This document shows positions 1 through 7,173 of a stretch of 9,247 nt of DNA, piece by piece. This DNA comes from Saprospiraceae bacterium (GTDB taxonomy: Bacteria > Bacteroidota > Bacteroidia > Chitinophagales > Saprospiraceae). The number at the start of each line of letters is the position of its first letter. Position 1 is the first letter of the stretch. Location of the stretch: contig JADZBJ010000010.1 of the NCBI GenBank assembly GCA_020852155.1, positions 1 to 9,247 of the forward strand. Direction: 5' to 3'. Below the pieces are notes generated by a model that saw only the letters and a list, made by a program, of their open reading frames with translations, did not search any database and was not told the origin of the DNA. Both the position numbers and the translations under genes were made by a program.

Positions 1-2
1 GC

Positions 3-305
3 GTGGAAATGCACGCCGGTACCATCGTCGAGGCCCGTCCTTTCCCGGAAGCACGCAAACCGGCCATACAACTGCTGATTGATTTCGGCCCGTTGGGCAT
101 GCGGCGCTCATCAGCCCAAATCACGGCGCTGTACACACCCGAAATCTTGCCGGGCCAGCAGGTGATCGCTGTGTTGAATTTTCCGCCCAAACGCATCGGC
201 CCCTTCGTCAGTGAATGTCTCGTGTTGGGCACAGTTGATGCAGCAGGCGTGGTCACGCTTTTGCAGCCGGAAAGAAAGGTCGAAAACGGGTTGAGGATTG
301 CGTAA
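3..305 (+). CDS. csaA: CsaA-type tRNA-binding-domain chaperone, 5'-truncated by window edge
   Basis: This is a small OB-fold protein of the CsaA family, described as a cytoplasmic export-related chaperone related to the tRNA-binding domain of methionyl- and phenylalanyl-tRNA synthetases. The visible 100 residues carry family hallmarks: GTIVEARPFPEARKPA near the N-terminus, RRSSAQIT around residues 35-42, NFPPKRIGPF around residues 59-68, then SECLVLG and the terminal LLQPERKVENGLRI. CsaA proteins are usually about 110 residues, and the first visible residues (VEMHAGTIV) align with the VDxRVGTIV stretch that normally lies about 10 residues inside the protein. The GTG at position 3 is therefore probably an internal valine codon and the true start lies outside the window. 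The gene converges on the glycosyltransferase gene, with only 3 nt between the stop codons and no room for a separate terminator hairpin. Confidence 0.9.
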   Translation: MEMHAGTIVEARPFPEARKPAIQLLIDFGPLGMRRSSAQITALYTPEILPGQQVIAVLNFPPKRIGPFVSECLVLGTVDAAGVVTLLQPERKVENGLRIA

Positions 306-308
306 TTT

Positions 309-1433
309 TTACCATGCATTATACAATTTCGCCAACGCCTCACCGGTTTTTCCGACTTCAAAAAACGTGTGCATACGTTGGTGAGCAGCCATGCTAAACG
401 CCTGATATTCATCATTTTCCATCTCGTAAAATCGCCGGATAAACGCGGCCAGCGCCTGAACGTCGCGTTCAGGAGCCAACAGCCCCGATTGCTCATGTTG
501 TATGGCCAGCGGAATATCTGCATGATACGTGGAAATCACTGGCAGACCCGTTGCTGCCGCTTCCAGAATGGTCACAGGCAGTCCTTCGACATCGTTGGCG
601 GCCGACCTGTGGCTGGGATGAATAAACACATCGTTTTGGGCCAGTAAAGACGGCAAATTTTCATGCGGCAGGAAATCAAGCCAGGTCAAATGCGGCGCAA
701 GCCCGTGTTCGTCAATATAGCGGCGCATCTCGGCAGCCAACTGTGGCTTTTGAATTTCGCCCGCCAGCGTCAGGTGAATATTCGGACAATCGGTCAAAGC
801 CAGACGCAGGGCAGCCAGTGTGTCTAAATGCCCCTTTTTTTCGGTAATGGTACAAACCTGCACTAAGCACAAACTTCCCGCTTGTTTTTTCCGCTGCATC
901 AGGGGGAATTTTTCACCGGCGATGCTCAGCGGCAAAGCAATGATTTTTTCCGGCGGACAACCTTGTTCTATGAGCAACTGGCTTCCTTGCGGCCCGGTGG
1001 TGATCACCGCAACAGCCGTTTCGAACAATCGCTGATAGCGTTCTTTCCAAATATATGACTGCGCCGTAACACTCTGATAATCATATCCGTAGAAGGAAAC
1101 GACCAAGGGTTTTTGCAACTGCTGGCTCAGGCGCAAGGCTCGCCATCCGACCGGTCCGAAGTGGGCGTGTATGATGTCGGGCGGGTTGTTTTTTACCTGA
1201 TGATACAGCCAGCGCTGGTAAATCTGCGTGCGGTTTTCAAGGCTTCTAATCAATCGCTGTGCGCCTGCCTGTTGCCATTCATTTTCGGGCCAGAAGCCCG
1301 TCCATTTTTGTGCAGGCGAGTAGAAAAAACGAAACGAAGATTCGTTGTGGTAACGACCTTTTAACACGACAGGACTGGCCACCCACTGCTCCACCTCAGG
1401 TGTAGCGTTCATGAGTTGCCATGCCCAGTTCAT
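309..1433 (-). CDS. GT4-type glycosyltransferase, N-terminus probably extends to about 1487
   Basis: This is a GT-B fold glycosyltransferase of family GT4 that probably transfers a sugar from a nucleotide-sugar donor in cell-surface polysaccharide synthesis. The acceptor cannot be told from sequence. Numbering from the ATG at 1431-1433 gives 374 residues. The acceptor-domain motif DIIHAHFG is at 86-93, SFYGYDY at 113-119, the interdomain segment VITTGPQGSQLLIEQG at 143-158, and the donor-domain TEKKGHLDTL at 197-206. The E-x7-E motif is EGLPVTILE (E283, E291), followed by TGLPVISTYHADIP. The first Rossmann strand is missing from this start: codons 1434-1484 read in frame as SKIKKILHIYDLYLPNT, a typical GT4 N-terminus. 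No ATG, GTG or TTG occurs in that frame up to the upstream stop at 1737-1739. The likely real start is a non-canonical codon such as ATT at 1485-1487, inside the first repeat of array 1, or the original start was lost. Confidence 0.88.
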   Translation of the reverse strand: MNWAWQLMNATPEVEQWVASPVVLKGRYHNESSFRFFYSPAQKWTGFWPENEWQQAGAQRLIRSLENRTQIYQRWLYHQVKNNPPDIIHAHFGPVGWRALRLSQQLQKPLVVSFYGYDYQSVTAQSYIWKERYQRLFETAVAVITTGPQGSQLLIEQGCPPEKIIALPLSIAGEKFPLMQRKKQAGSLCLVQVCTITEKKGHLDTLAALRLALTDCPNIHLTLAGEIQKPQLAAEMRRYIDEHGLAPHLTWLDFLPHENLPSLLAQNDVFIHPSHRSAANDVEGLPVTILEAAATGLPVISTYHADIPLAIQHEQSGLLAPERDVQALAAFIRRFYEMENDEYQAFSMAAHQRMHTFFEVGKTGEALAKLYNAW

Positions 1434-1479
1434 GGTGTTGGGCAGGTACAGGTCGTATATGTGCAGTATCTTTTTGATT

Positions 1480-1690
1480 TTTGAAATGATTTGAATGGCG
1501 CTGGCGCGCCGTTTGATGTAGTTTGAGTGCTCGCTGGCGCTCGCGTTTGATGTGGTTTGATTGGCGCTGGCGCGCCGTTTGATGTGGTTAGAATGCTCGC
1601 TGACGCTCGCGTTTGATGGCGCTTGCGCGCCGTTTGATGTGGTTGGAGTGCTCGCTGGCGCTCGCGTTTGATGTGGTTGGAAATGGTTTA
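1480..1690. repeat. Tandem repeat array 1 (alternating A and B GC-rich cores)
   Basis: Two short GC-rich cores alternate. Core A is GGCGCTGGCGCGCC at 1497-1510 and 1563-1576, with a variant at 1618-1631. Core B is GCTCGCTGGCGCTCGC at 1529-1544 and 1650-1665, with a variant at 1595-1610. They are joined by 18-nt linkers of the form GTTTGATGTGGTTTGATT; one linker (1611-1617) is shortened to 7 nt. The array fills the 5' region shared by the divergent glycosyltransferase and beta-helix genes. Its first linker (1480-1496) directly abuts, and probably overlaps, the glycosyltransferase N-terminal codons. The minus strand stays open in the glycosyltransferase frame through the whole array. The function is unknown. 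Confidence 0.9.
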
Positions 1691-1716
1691 CCGTAAATGA
1701 AGCAAAAAATGCAGGA

Positions 1717-1724
1717 CAAAAATA
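1717..1724 (-). promoter_or_regulatory. Possible -7 box for the glycosyltransferase gene
   Basis: On the minus strand this reads TATTTTTG, a match to the Bacteroidota -7 consensus TAnnTTTG. No TTG is found 17-23 nt upstream, so the -33 element is absent or weak. If it is used, the leader would be about 220 nt and would contain all of array 1. Confidence 0.25.
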
Positions 1725-1807
1725 GCGGCTCCGGGGCTACATTTTAAAAAACTGTAAAACGCCACCTGGTGAGGTTTGACTTTTATTTCTTCATTACATT
1801 AATTTTA

Positions 1808-1815
1808 TATTTTTG
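1808..1815 (+). promoter_or_regulatory. Possible -7 box for the beta-helix gene
   Basis: TATTTTTG matches TAnnTTTG and would place transcription start near 1822, leaving a leader of about 54 nt before the ATG at 1876. The nearest upstream TTG (1776-1778) is 29 nt away, farther than the usual 17-23, so the assignment is weak. The rest of 1691-1875 is AT-rich and shows nothing else I can name. Confidence 0.3.
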
Positions 1816-1875
1816 CTACATCATCTGGCGTCTTCGGTGCTTCAGTTTTGTAATCTAGTAATTTAACTTTCTAAT

Positions 1876-3585
1876 ATGCGCTTTCTTTTAATAGTGTTTG
1901 CTCTGATGCAAACCACATGGATACACGCAACCATTTGGCATGTCGGCCCTACCCGCTCCTACACGTATTGCAGCCAGGTAGCCAATTTGGTTCAGACTGG
2001 CGATACCGTTGAAATTGATTATGCTGTTTATGTAAATGATCCGCAGGTGCAGTGGAACAAAGCCAACTTGTATATCGTCGGTGTGGGTGGGAGGCCACGA
2101 TTGGAGGCTGGTTCGATCATCGCCAATGATGCCGTGAATGGAAAGGGCATTTTCGTAACCAACGCCCTGAATATTACCATTTCCAATATTGAATTTGCGA
2201 ATGCGCACGTCATTGACCACAATGGCGCAGGTATTCGTCAACAAGCCGCCAACCTGAAAGTGACCGCCTGTAAATTCATTGATAATGAAATGGGTATTCT
2301 TTGCGGTAGTATCGCCAACTGCAAAACAACGATCGAATACTCTGAATTTGTCAACAACGGCAGTTCTGCAAACCCCGGATATGAGCACAATGTCTATATC
2401 AACAACATTGATACGCTTGTATTTCGCTACAACCTGAGTATGGACGCCACCGCACAAGGGCATGAATTGAAAAGCCGCGCCAAATACAATTTTATCCTTT
2501 ACAACCTGATTGCCAATATCAGTACTACAGACAGCCGGACGATTGACCTGCCCAATGGCGGTACATCCGTAATCGTTGGAAACATCATCGAACAAAGCGC
2601 AAATTCAGCCAATACCAATATTTTAGGGTACGGCTTGGAGGGCTTGACCAACGCCGCGCCGCACAGGGTGTGGATACATAACAATACATTTATCAACAGA
2701 AAAACATCAGGAAGTTTTATCCATGTGGCTACCGGCACAGATACCCTTTGGGTGAAGAATAACATCTTTGCCGGAGTCGGCAATTTTATCGGCACACCGG
2801 CTGTGCTGGATTCCAGTAATAACAGGGCTAATACCAACCTGAATATTTTCCAGTTTCAAAACCTGGCCGCCTATGATTATCATCTTACCTCAACTTCTCC
2901 CGCAGTCAATGTCGGCATGAACACCACCAAAAAAATAAATGGATATGCCCTACACCCATCCCTGATGTACCTGGACGTTGCGAATGTTGAAGCGCGCCCA
3001 GTAAATGGCGCAACTGACGTCGGAGCCTTTGAATATGTAGGGGCAATGCCGCTGATATTCCTGACTCCGCTTCATGCCAGGCAGACCGACCAGGACGCCA
3101 TTCTGTTAAACTGGGCCACAGAACAGGAAATTAATGTAGCAGTATTCAAACTTGAACGATCAAAAAATGCCATAGAATGGCAGCAAATGGCAGAAATTCA
3201 GCCGGGCCAAACCAATTATCGTTTCGTGGATGAAAATCCCTGGCGTGAAGATAACTACTACCGCCTTCAAACTGTTGACCTCGATGGCCACTTTGAATAT
3301 TCAACCGTTGCCTATGTCAAATACAAACAAGAATTGTCAATAACCCCTGCCCCAAACCCGTCTTCCGGCCAATTGGCATTATCCCTGAGGCATATCGGAA
3401 AAAAACCTTTTGAGGTTATCATTATCAATGCCTCCGGGATGCCCGTTTACCATGAATCCGTTGATTCGGACAGCGAAAATTCTATGTGGTACTGGTCCGA
3501 AAACAACCCAACGCCCGGCGTATATTCTGTTGTGGTTCAAACAACCCATACCAAGGCCGTCTCCAGATGGGTTGTGCTTGAATAA
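1876..3585 (+). CDS. Secreted right-handed parallel beta-helix protein with T9SS sorting domain
   Basis: This is a predicted secreted or surface-attached protein of 569 residues. Residues 1-19 form a Sec signal peptide (MRFLLIVFALMQTTWIHA). Residues about 60-345 are a right-handed parallel beta-helix, with rung-like stretches such as NITISNIEF (99-107), LKVTACKFIDNEMGI (127-141), VWIHNNTFIN (265-274) and LWVKNNIFAG (291-300). The segment HNVYIN (171-176) with GHELKSRAKYNFILYNLI (195-212) and DLPNGG (224-229) is a block I recall from a widespread family of uncharacterised beta-helix proteins. DVGAFEY (381-387) closes the helix. Residues 410-481 resemble the LNWAT...YYRLQTVDLDG...YS domain that commonly precedes T9SS tails, and 488-569 is a type A sorting domain (PNPSSG at 494, PGVYSVVV at 547). 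The enzymatic role is undetermined; polysaccharide lyase and adhesin are both possible. No Shine-Dalgarno sequence precedes the start, as is common in this phylum. Confidence 0.9.
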   Translation: MRFLLIVFALMQTTWIHATIWHVGPTRSYTYCSQVANLVQTGDTVEIDYAVYVNDPQVQWNKANLYIVGVGGRPRLEAGSIIANDAVNGKGIFVTNALNITISNIEFANAHVIDHNGAGIRQQAANLKVTACKFIDNEMGILCGSIANCKTTIEYSEFVNNGSSANPGYEHNVYINNIDTLVFRYNLSMDATAQGHELKSRAKYNFILYNLIANISTTDSRTIDLPNGGTSVIVGNIIEQSANSANTNILGYGLEGLTNAAPHRVWIHNNTFINRKTSGSFIHVATGTDTLWVKNNIFAGVGNFIGTPAVLDSSNNRANTNLNIFQFQNLAAYDYHLTSTSPAVNVGMNTTKKINGYALHPSLMYLDVANVEARPVNGATDVGAFEYVGAMPLIFLTPLHARQTDQDAILLNWATEQEINVAVFKLERSKNAIEWQQMAEIQPGQTNYRFVDENPWREDNYYRLQTVDLDGHFEYSTVAYVKYKQELSITPAPNPSSGQLALSLRHIGKKPFEVIIINASGMPVYHESVDSDSENSMWYWSENNPTPGVYSVVVQTTHTKAVSRWVVLE

Positions 3586-3591
3586 TATGTC

Positions 3592-3840
3592 GTTTGAAGT
3601 AGTTTGAATGGCGCTGACGCGCCGTTTGAAATGGTTTGAATGCTCGCTGGCGCTCGCGTTTGATGTGGTTTGATTGGCGCTGGCGCGCCGTTTGAAATGG
3701 TTTGAGTGCTCGCTGGCGCTCGCGTTTGAAATGGTTGGGATGGCGCTGGCGCGCCGTTTGAAATGGTTAGAATGCTCGCTGGCGCTCGCGTTTGATGTGG
3801 TTTGATTGGCGCTGACGCGCCGTTGGAGGTGGTTTGAAGT
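3592..3840. repeat. Tandem repeat array 2 (strict 66-bp A+B composite unit)
   Basis: Core A (GGCGCTGRCGCGCC) lies at 3610-3623, 3676-3689, 3742-3755 and 3808-3821. Core B (GCTCGCTGGCGCTCGC) lies at 3642-3657, 3708-3723 and 3774-3789. Every linker between cores is exactly 18 nt, so both core series repeat at exactly 66 bp. Linkers consist of two GTTTGAA-like heptamers whose starts are 10 bp apart. Core A can form a GGCGC/GCGCC hairpin with a 4-nt loop; core B is a direct repeat of GCTCGC. The array begins 7 nt after the stop of the beta-helix gene and has the same orientation as array 1. Confidence 0.93.
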
Positions 3841-3866
3841 GGCTTTTTATCAAATCAACAGCGTTT

Positions 3867-3957
3867 GTCATCCTGAGCGCCAGCGAAGGATCTGCGGCCC
3901 ACAAAGTGCGACGTTTCACAACTATTTGACCAGTTCCTTCACTGCGTTCAGGATGAC
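3867..3957. repeat. 91-bp near-palindromic element, copy 1
   Basis: It begins GTCATCCTGAGCGCCAGCGA and ends GTTCAGGATGAC, with imperfect inverted arms of about 27-28 bp around a roughly 35-bp centre. Two further 91-bp copies lie at 7068-7158 and 7174-7264. Palindromes of the form GTCATCCTGAGCG...CGAAGGATC are common intergenic dispersed repeats in bacteria. There is no coding content, so it would depend on another factor for spread. It lies between the convergent beta-helix and SprB-repeat genes. Confidence 0.85.
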
Positions 3958-3970
3958 GGGATTCAGGGGC

Positions 3971-4162
3971 GCCCTTTGCACATATTCAGGGGCAAGCCCT
4001 GAAGCTACTGTTTGACAACAAAACCCTGCAACTCCGCATTATCCGTAAACAACCGCCAGGTATAAACGGCATTGGGCAGGTCCGACAAATCGGGCATGTT
4101 CAGGGTCTGTTCTCCGACGGTCAGTTGCAGCGATTGAAAACGTACACGCTGCCCTTGGGGAT
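3971..4162 (-). repeat. Duplicated T9SS-tail block, copy 1
   Basis: This block matches 7290-7481 at a constant offset of 3319. By my alignment 3971-4082 is identical over 112 bp, including 34 bp of downstream flank, and 4083-4162 has about 10 mismatches in 80. It encodes the last roughly 52 residues of the 1005-residue protein. Perfect identity outside the coding part suggests recent duplication or gene conversion rather than protein-level selection. Confidence 0.9.
3985..4003 (-). terminator. Stem-loop just after the stop codon of the 1005-residue gene
   Basis: TTCAGGG-GCAAG-CCCTGAA (shown on the plus strand) forms a 7-bp stem with a 5-nt loop, 1 nt beyond the stop codon of the minus-strand gene. 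No U-tract follows on the minus strand, so it is not a canonical intrinsic terminator. It may act as a weak terminator or 3'-end stabiliser, or be a short dispersed repeat. A second, imperfect half-copy lies at 3962-3975. Confidence 0.45.
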
Positions 4163-7022
4163 CGAATATAGCCACATAGCCCTTATCGGATGCAGGCCAA
4201 TTAACCACCAATGCCCATTTATCCATTGTCGGATTGGGATACAATCTCGTCACTGCTGCGGTAGGCTCATGGATGCCGGAAGTGGCTTTTACTTCAAAAG
4301 TCCACGTGGAAGCGCATCCTTTCTGGTCTTTGACCGTAAGCGTATAAAATCCGGTTGGCAAGCCAATTCTGACCGGCCCGGTTGCGCCATCTGCCCATTC
4401 ATAGGTATAGGGAGGATTGCCCCCGCTGACGCTGCTGACATTCAGGCTGCCATCGCTGGCCATTGGATTTGTGGTTGGCATCATATCCACCGTAAACTGC
4501 AAACTGTCAGGGCCGGTAATGGACAAACTGTATTGTCCCGTACATCCAAACACATCTGTAGCCGTTACCTGATACAATCCGGTTGTCAGGTTTTGAGCCA
4601 GTGAATCAGTATCGCCATGCGCCCACTGATATTGTACTGGCCAAGCCGCACTTAACGGACGAATGCCTAATAATCCATCATTGCCGCCATAACAACTCAC
4701 CGGCGATATGGCAGACGGCAACAGGGTAAGGTTTCCTATTTTCTCAACAATGGTGTTAAGTGTATCTGCGCAAAGGAGGCTGTCGGTTACGATGAGTTGA
4801 TAACTACCTGCACCTAGACCCTGACGATTCGGTGTGTCGGCCCCGTCATGCCAGGCATACACAACAGGCGGCGTACCGCCATTCAGGTTGGTGGAAATGC
4901 TGCCCCCTGCCGGATCACCACAATAAAGCGGTTCGGTCATAGCCGTAACAACCGGCGTCGGCGCCTGAGGGATGACGACCTGAACCGTAGCCGACTGGTT
5001 TCGGCTGTCCGTTACGGTCAGAGCATAATTGCCGGGAGCAAGTCCGGTCGTATCGCTACCCGAGCCTATACCGGGCGCTGACCAGGCATAAGTATAAGGC
5101 AAGCAACCATGTTGAGCCGACGGACTAAACGCTCCGTTATTTTGCCCGCTACAGGCCCTTGTGACACTAAAATCCGGTGGAATACTCAAAGCCGATGATT
5201 CATAACAACCTATATCAACACGAGGCCCCTGAATGCGGGGCTGCCCGGCAATATCCGTACTGCCCGCTGGTATAACATCATTGATACCGGCATCTTTCAG
5301 CGGAGAACAAGGCAGTAATGTATAGTCGCCATGGACAGTGTCCCTGAACATGGGCGGAATGCCGACAAGATTCGTAGAATCCAAATCAGGCAGTATGTTA
5401 AATGGTATAAACACCGATGAGTCAAACCCGGCAAAGTAATTATGGGATAGCGTGGAAGATGAACTGCTTAACAAAAGAATTTTAATTTGATCTACGTTTA
5501 ATTGCTGAAAGGTGCAATTTTTAATTGTTTTTATTATGTTTGAAATATTAGGATTCAATGAGGTTAGCCAGGTTTTATTATTTAAAAATATCGAATTGTA
5601 CACTAAAATCTTATTTATTGGCCCTGACGGTGGTATAATATGCCAAAACAAATTGGCATTTTCATTCCAAGTACAATTCGTTATTTGAGTATTACTTAAT
5701 ATAAATCTATTATGAGCAGCAATTTCTATTGCTACGGATAAATTATATACACTGTCACAAACGGCATTATTTATCTCTGAAGTATAACTTCCTAATTTAA
5801 TAAAGTTAATAAAATTTGATTTTTTTGCAACAACATCATTAATATTGATAGAAGACACATCTCTGGTAATGGACATACAAGATTCAATTGAGTCTTGATT
5901 AACAAATGTCAACTGTTTAATGACGCACGAGTCATTATCATTTGAGAGAAGATCAATAAAAATACACTCCCTTTTAAATTGATCAAACAATGGGTTATCC
6001 GTGAATTTAGTATTTGAAACTTCGACATATGAAGTTATACCAAAATTATATGGTTCAACATAAAATGCCGAGCCGTTTTGTCTTGCCGCATTGCGTCTGA
6101 ACTCATTGCCGGTCAGGATCAGGGCTTCTTCTGTTGCACGCCCAAGCACCAGCATCATCCCGCCGCCACGGTTGTTGGCATAATTACCAATAAACCGGCA
6201 GCCTGTCACCTGAAGCGTATCGCTGCGCTGGGCGTCGTTACAAAACAACCCGCCGCCACGGCTTTCGGCACGGTTGTAACGAAAAACACAGGAATCCACA
6301 TCACGGCCGCGCTCGACCCAGGCCGCGCCATACCGGGCCAAACCGCCCCCTGAAAGCAGGGCATGGTTGCCCTCAAAATGACACTGCTGAAACAAGGGGG
6401 CAACTTCGCTGCCATTGCCATTGCCATTCACCATACATCCGCCGCCATAACTCCTGGCGGTATTGAAAATAAAACGACACTGACGAACCAGCATAAACGC
6501 CTGACCATTGAGGGCTTCAATCAACAAACCGCCGCCGTTTTTTTTGCGGTCGAAGGCGCCAACCGGATCAGGAAAATCCGCGTTGCCACCCGTCACTGTA
6601 AAGCCGTCAAGCACCGTACCGGCATCAGGATGGGCTGCATAAACTACATTGTAGGCATTGTCCGTACTGTCGCCCGGTATGCCAATATCGCCTGTCAGTA
6701 CACTTGGGCAGGCATCTGGCACACGCGCTGCCGGGCTGCTTTCTGTACCGCAAAATCCGCCATAGAGTTTTACGCCGCTTTTCAACACAAACGACCGCTC
6801 TCGATGATCAAGGGTGTCGGTTCGATACATACCTTCGGCAACCCAGATGGCATCACCCGCCTGCGCCGCATCAAGCGCAAGGTGCAGGTCGGTGTAGGCA
6901 TCTGCCCAACTGCTGCCATTGTTCAGGCCCGCAGCCTGTATGTTGACGTAGATGATTTGTTGTGAAAAAGCCTTGAAAATGACCGAAAAAAGCAGGAATA
7001 TGATGAGTAGAAATAAACGCAT
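4005..7022 (-). CDS. Secreted mosaic protein: beta-helix, anchor-Q-like end, SprB-like repeats, T9SS tail
   Basis: This is a predicted surface-exposed or secreted protein of 1005 residues. Residues 1-20 are a signal peptide ending FSQ. The beta-helix begins near 24 and from about 160 to 320 has regular rungs of about 30 residues, each with FxxN and then GGG: GGG at 163, 193, 225, 256 and 286, degenerating to GSA at 317. This resembles the polymorphic outer-membrane-protein repeat. Residues about 320-524 lose that pattern and coincide with a strongly AT-rich DNA segment. SPLKDAGI (573-580) and DIAGQPRIQGPRVDIGCYE (590-608) match the end of choice-of-anchor-Q-type beta-helix proteins. Four SprB-like repeats follow, at about 620-684, 695-760, 772-836 and 840-912, with motifs such as CYGGNDG, YxWxxG and GxYxxxVTD. 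The T9SS domain starts at YPNP (928-931). SprB repeats are named after the Flavobacterium gliding adhesin, but adhesion here is inferred. The upstream region shows no convincing promoter, so read-through from the 7324-8787 gene is possible. Confidence 0.9.
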   Translation of the reverse strand: MRLFLLIIFLLFSVIFKAFSQQIIYVNIQAAGLNNGSSWADAYTDLHLALDAAQAGDAIWVAEGMYRTDTLDHRERSFVLKSGVKLYGGFCGTESSPAARVPDACPSVLTGDIGIPGDSTDNAYNVVYAAHPDAGTVLDGFTVTGGNADFPDPVGAFDRKKNGGGLLIEALNGQAFMLVRQCRFIFNTARSYGGGCMVNGNGNGSEVAPLFQQCHFEGNHALLSGGGLARYGAAWVERGRDVDSCVFRYNRAESRGGGLFCNDAQRSDTLQVTGCRFIGNYANNRGGGMMLVLGRATEEALILTGNEFRRNAARQNGSAFYVEPYNFGITSYVEVSNTKFTDNPLFDQFKRECIFIDLLSNDNDSCVIKQLTFVNQDSIESCMSITRDVSSININDVVAKKSNFINFIKLGSYTSEINNAVCDSVYNLSVAIEIAAHNRFILSNTQITNCTWNENANLFWHIIPPSGPINKILVYNSIFLNNKTWLTSLNPNISNIIKTIKNCTFQQLNVDQIKILLLSSSSSTLSHNYFAGFDSSVFIPFNILPDLDSTNLVGIPPMFRDTVHGDYTLLPCSPLKDAGINDVIPAGSTDIAGQPRIQGPRVDIGCYESSALSIPPDFSVTRACSGQNNGAFSPSAQHGCLPYTYAWSAPGIGSGSDTTGLAPGNYALTVTDSRNQSATVQVVIPQAPTPVVTAMTEPLYCGDPAGGSISTNLNGGTPPVVYAWHDGADTPNRQGLGAGSYQLIVTDSLLCADTLNTIVEKIGNLTLLPSAISPVSCYGGNDGLLGIRPLSAAWPVQYQWAHGDTDSLAQNLTTGLYQVTATDVFGCTGQYSLSITGPDSLQFTVDMMPTTNPMASDGSLNVSSVSGGNPPYTYEWADGATGPVRIGLPTGFYTLTVKDQKGCASTWTFEVKATSGIHEPTAAVTRLYPNPTMDKWALVVNWPASDKGYVAIFDPQGQRVRFQSLQLTVGEQTLNMPDLSDLPNAVYTWRLFTDNAELQGFVVKQ
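5450..6064. other. AT-rich island inside the 1005-residue gene
   Basis: By hand count, 5461-6060 contains 168 G/C in 600 bases (28%). A 60-base line to the right (6121-6180) is about 62% GC and one in the SprB region (4921-4980) about 60%. The transition at about 6064 is abrupt and falls where the GGG rung motif of the encoded beta-helix stops. The frame remains open throughout. It encodes residues about 320-524. Confidence 0.85.
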
Positions 7023-7067
7023 GGGAAGAAGAATTGGATGGAAGAATAGTATGCCTCATCAAAATCT

Positions 7068-7158
7068 GTCATCCTGAGCGCCAGCGAAGGAACTGCGCCC
7101 CACAAGGTGCGACGATTCACAACTGTTTGACCAGTTCCTTCACTGCGTTCAGGATGAC
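7068..7158. repeat. 91-bp near-palindromic element, copy 2
   Basis: It is the same length and orientation as the copy at 3867-3957, with the same ends and the shared internal CACAACTGTTTGACCAG. It lies 45 bp upstream of the start of the 1005-residue gene, in the position where its promoter would be expected, and is separated by 15 bp from copy 3. Confidence 0.85.
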
Positions 7159-7173
7159 AATTTATGTTGAGTT

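Noticed and set aside
1480..1690. CRISPR array interpretation of the regularly spaced repeats (also 3592-3840 and 9085-9247)
   Set aside because: The segments between cores are themselves repeats, not unique spacers; spacing is 32-34 bp with 14-16-bp cores, and no cas gene is present.
1888..2595. 235-codon minus-strand open frame opposite the beta-helix gene
   Set aside because: It has no family resemblance, and the plus strand has a signal peptide, beta-helix rungs and a T9SS tail.
3985..4003. Confident rho-independent terminators at both T9SS gene ends
   Set aside because: The stems are only 7 bp and lack a U-tract; the same sequence also occurs as partial duplicates nearby, so it may be a short dispersed repeat.
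3806..4015. 69-codon plus-strand frame spanning array 2 and the 91-bp element
   Set aside because: It consists entirely of non-coding repeat sequence and has no protein signature.
4125..4604. 159-codon plus-strand open frame
   Set aside because: It lies antisense to the SprB-like repeats and T9SS tail; similar shadow frames arise opposite both tail copies.
6363..6965. 200-codon plus-strand open frame opposite the 1005-residue gene
   Set aside because: It is antisense to a well-supported beta-helix coding region, lacks recognisable motifs and is a GC-composition shadow.
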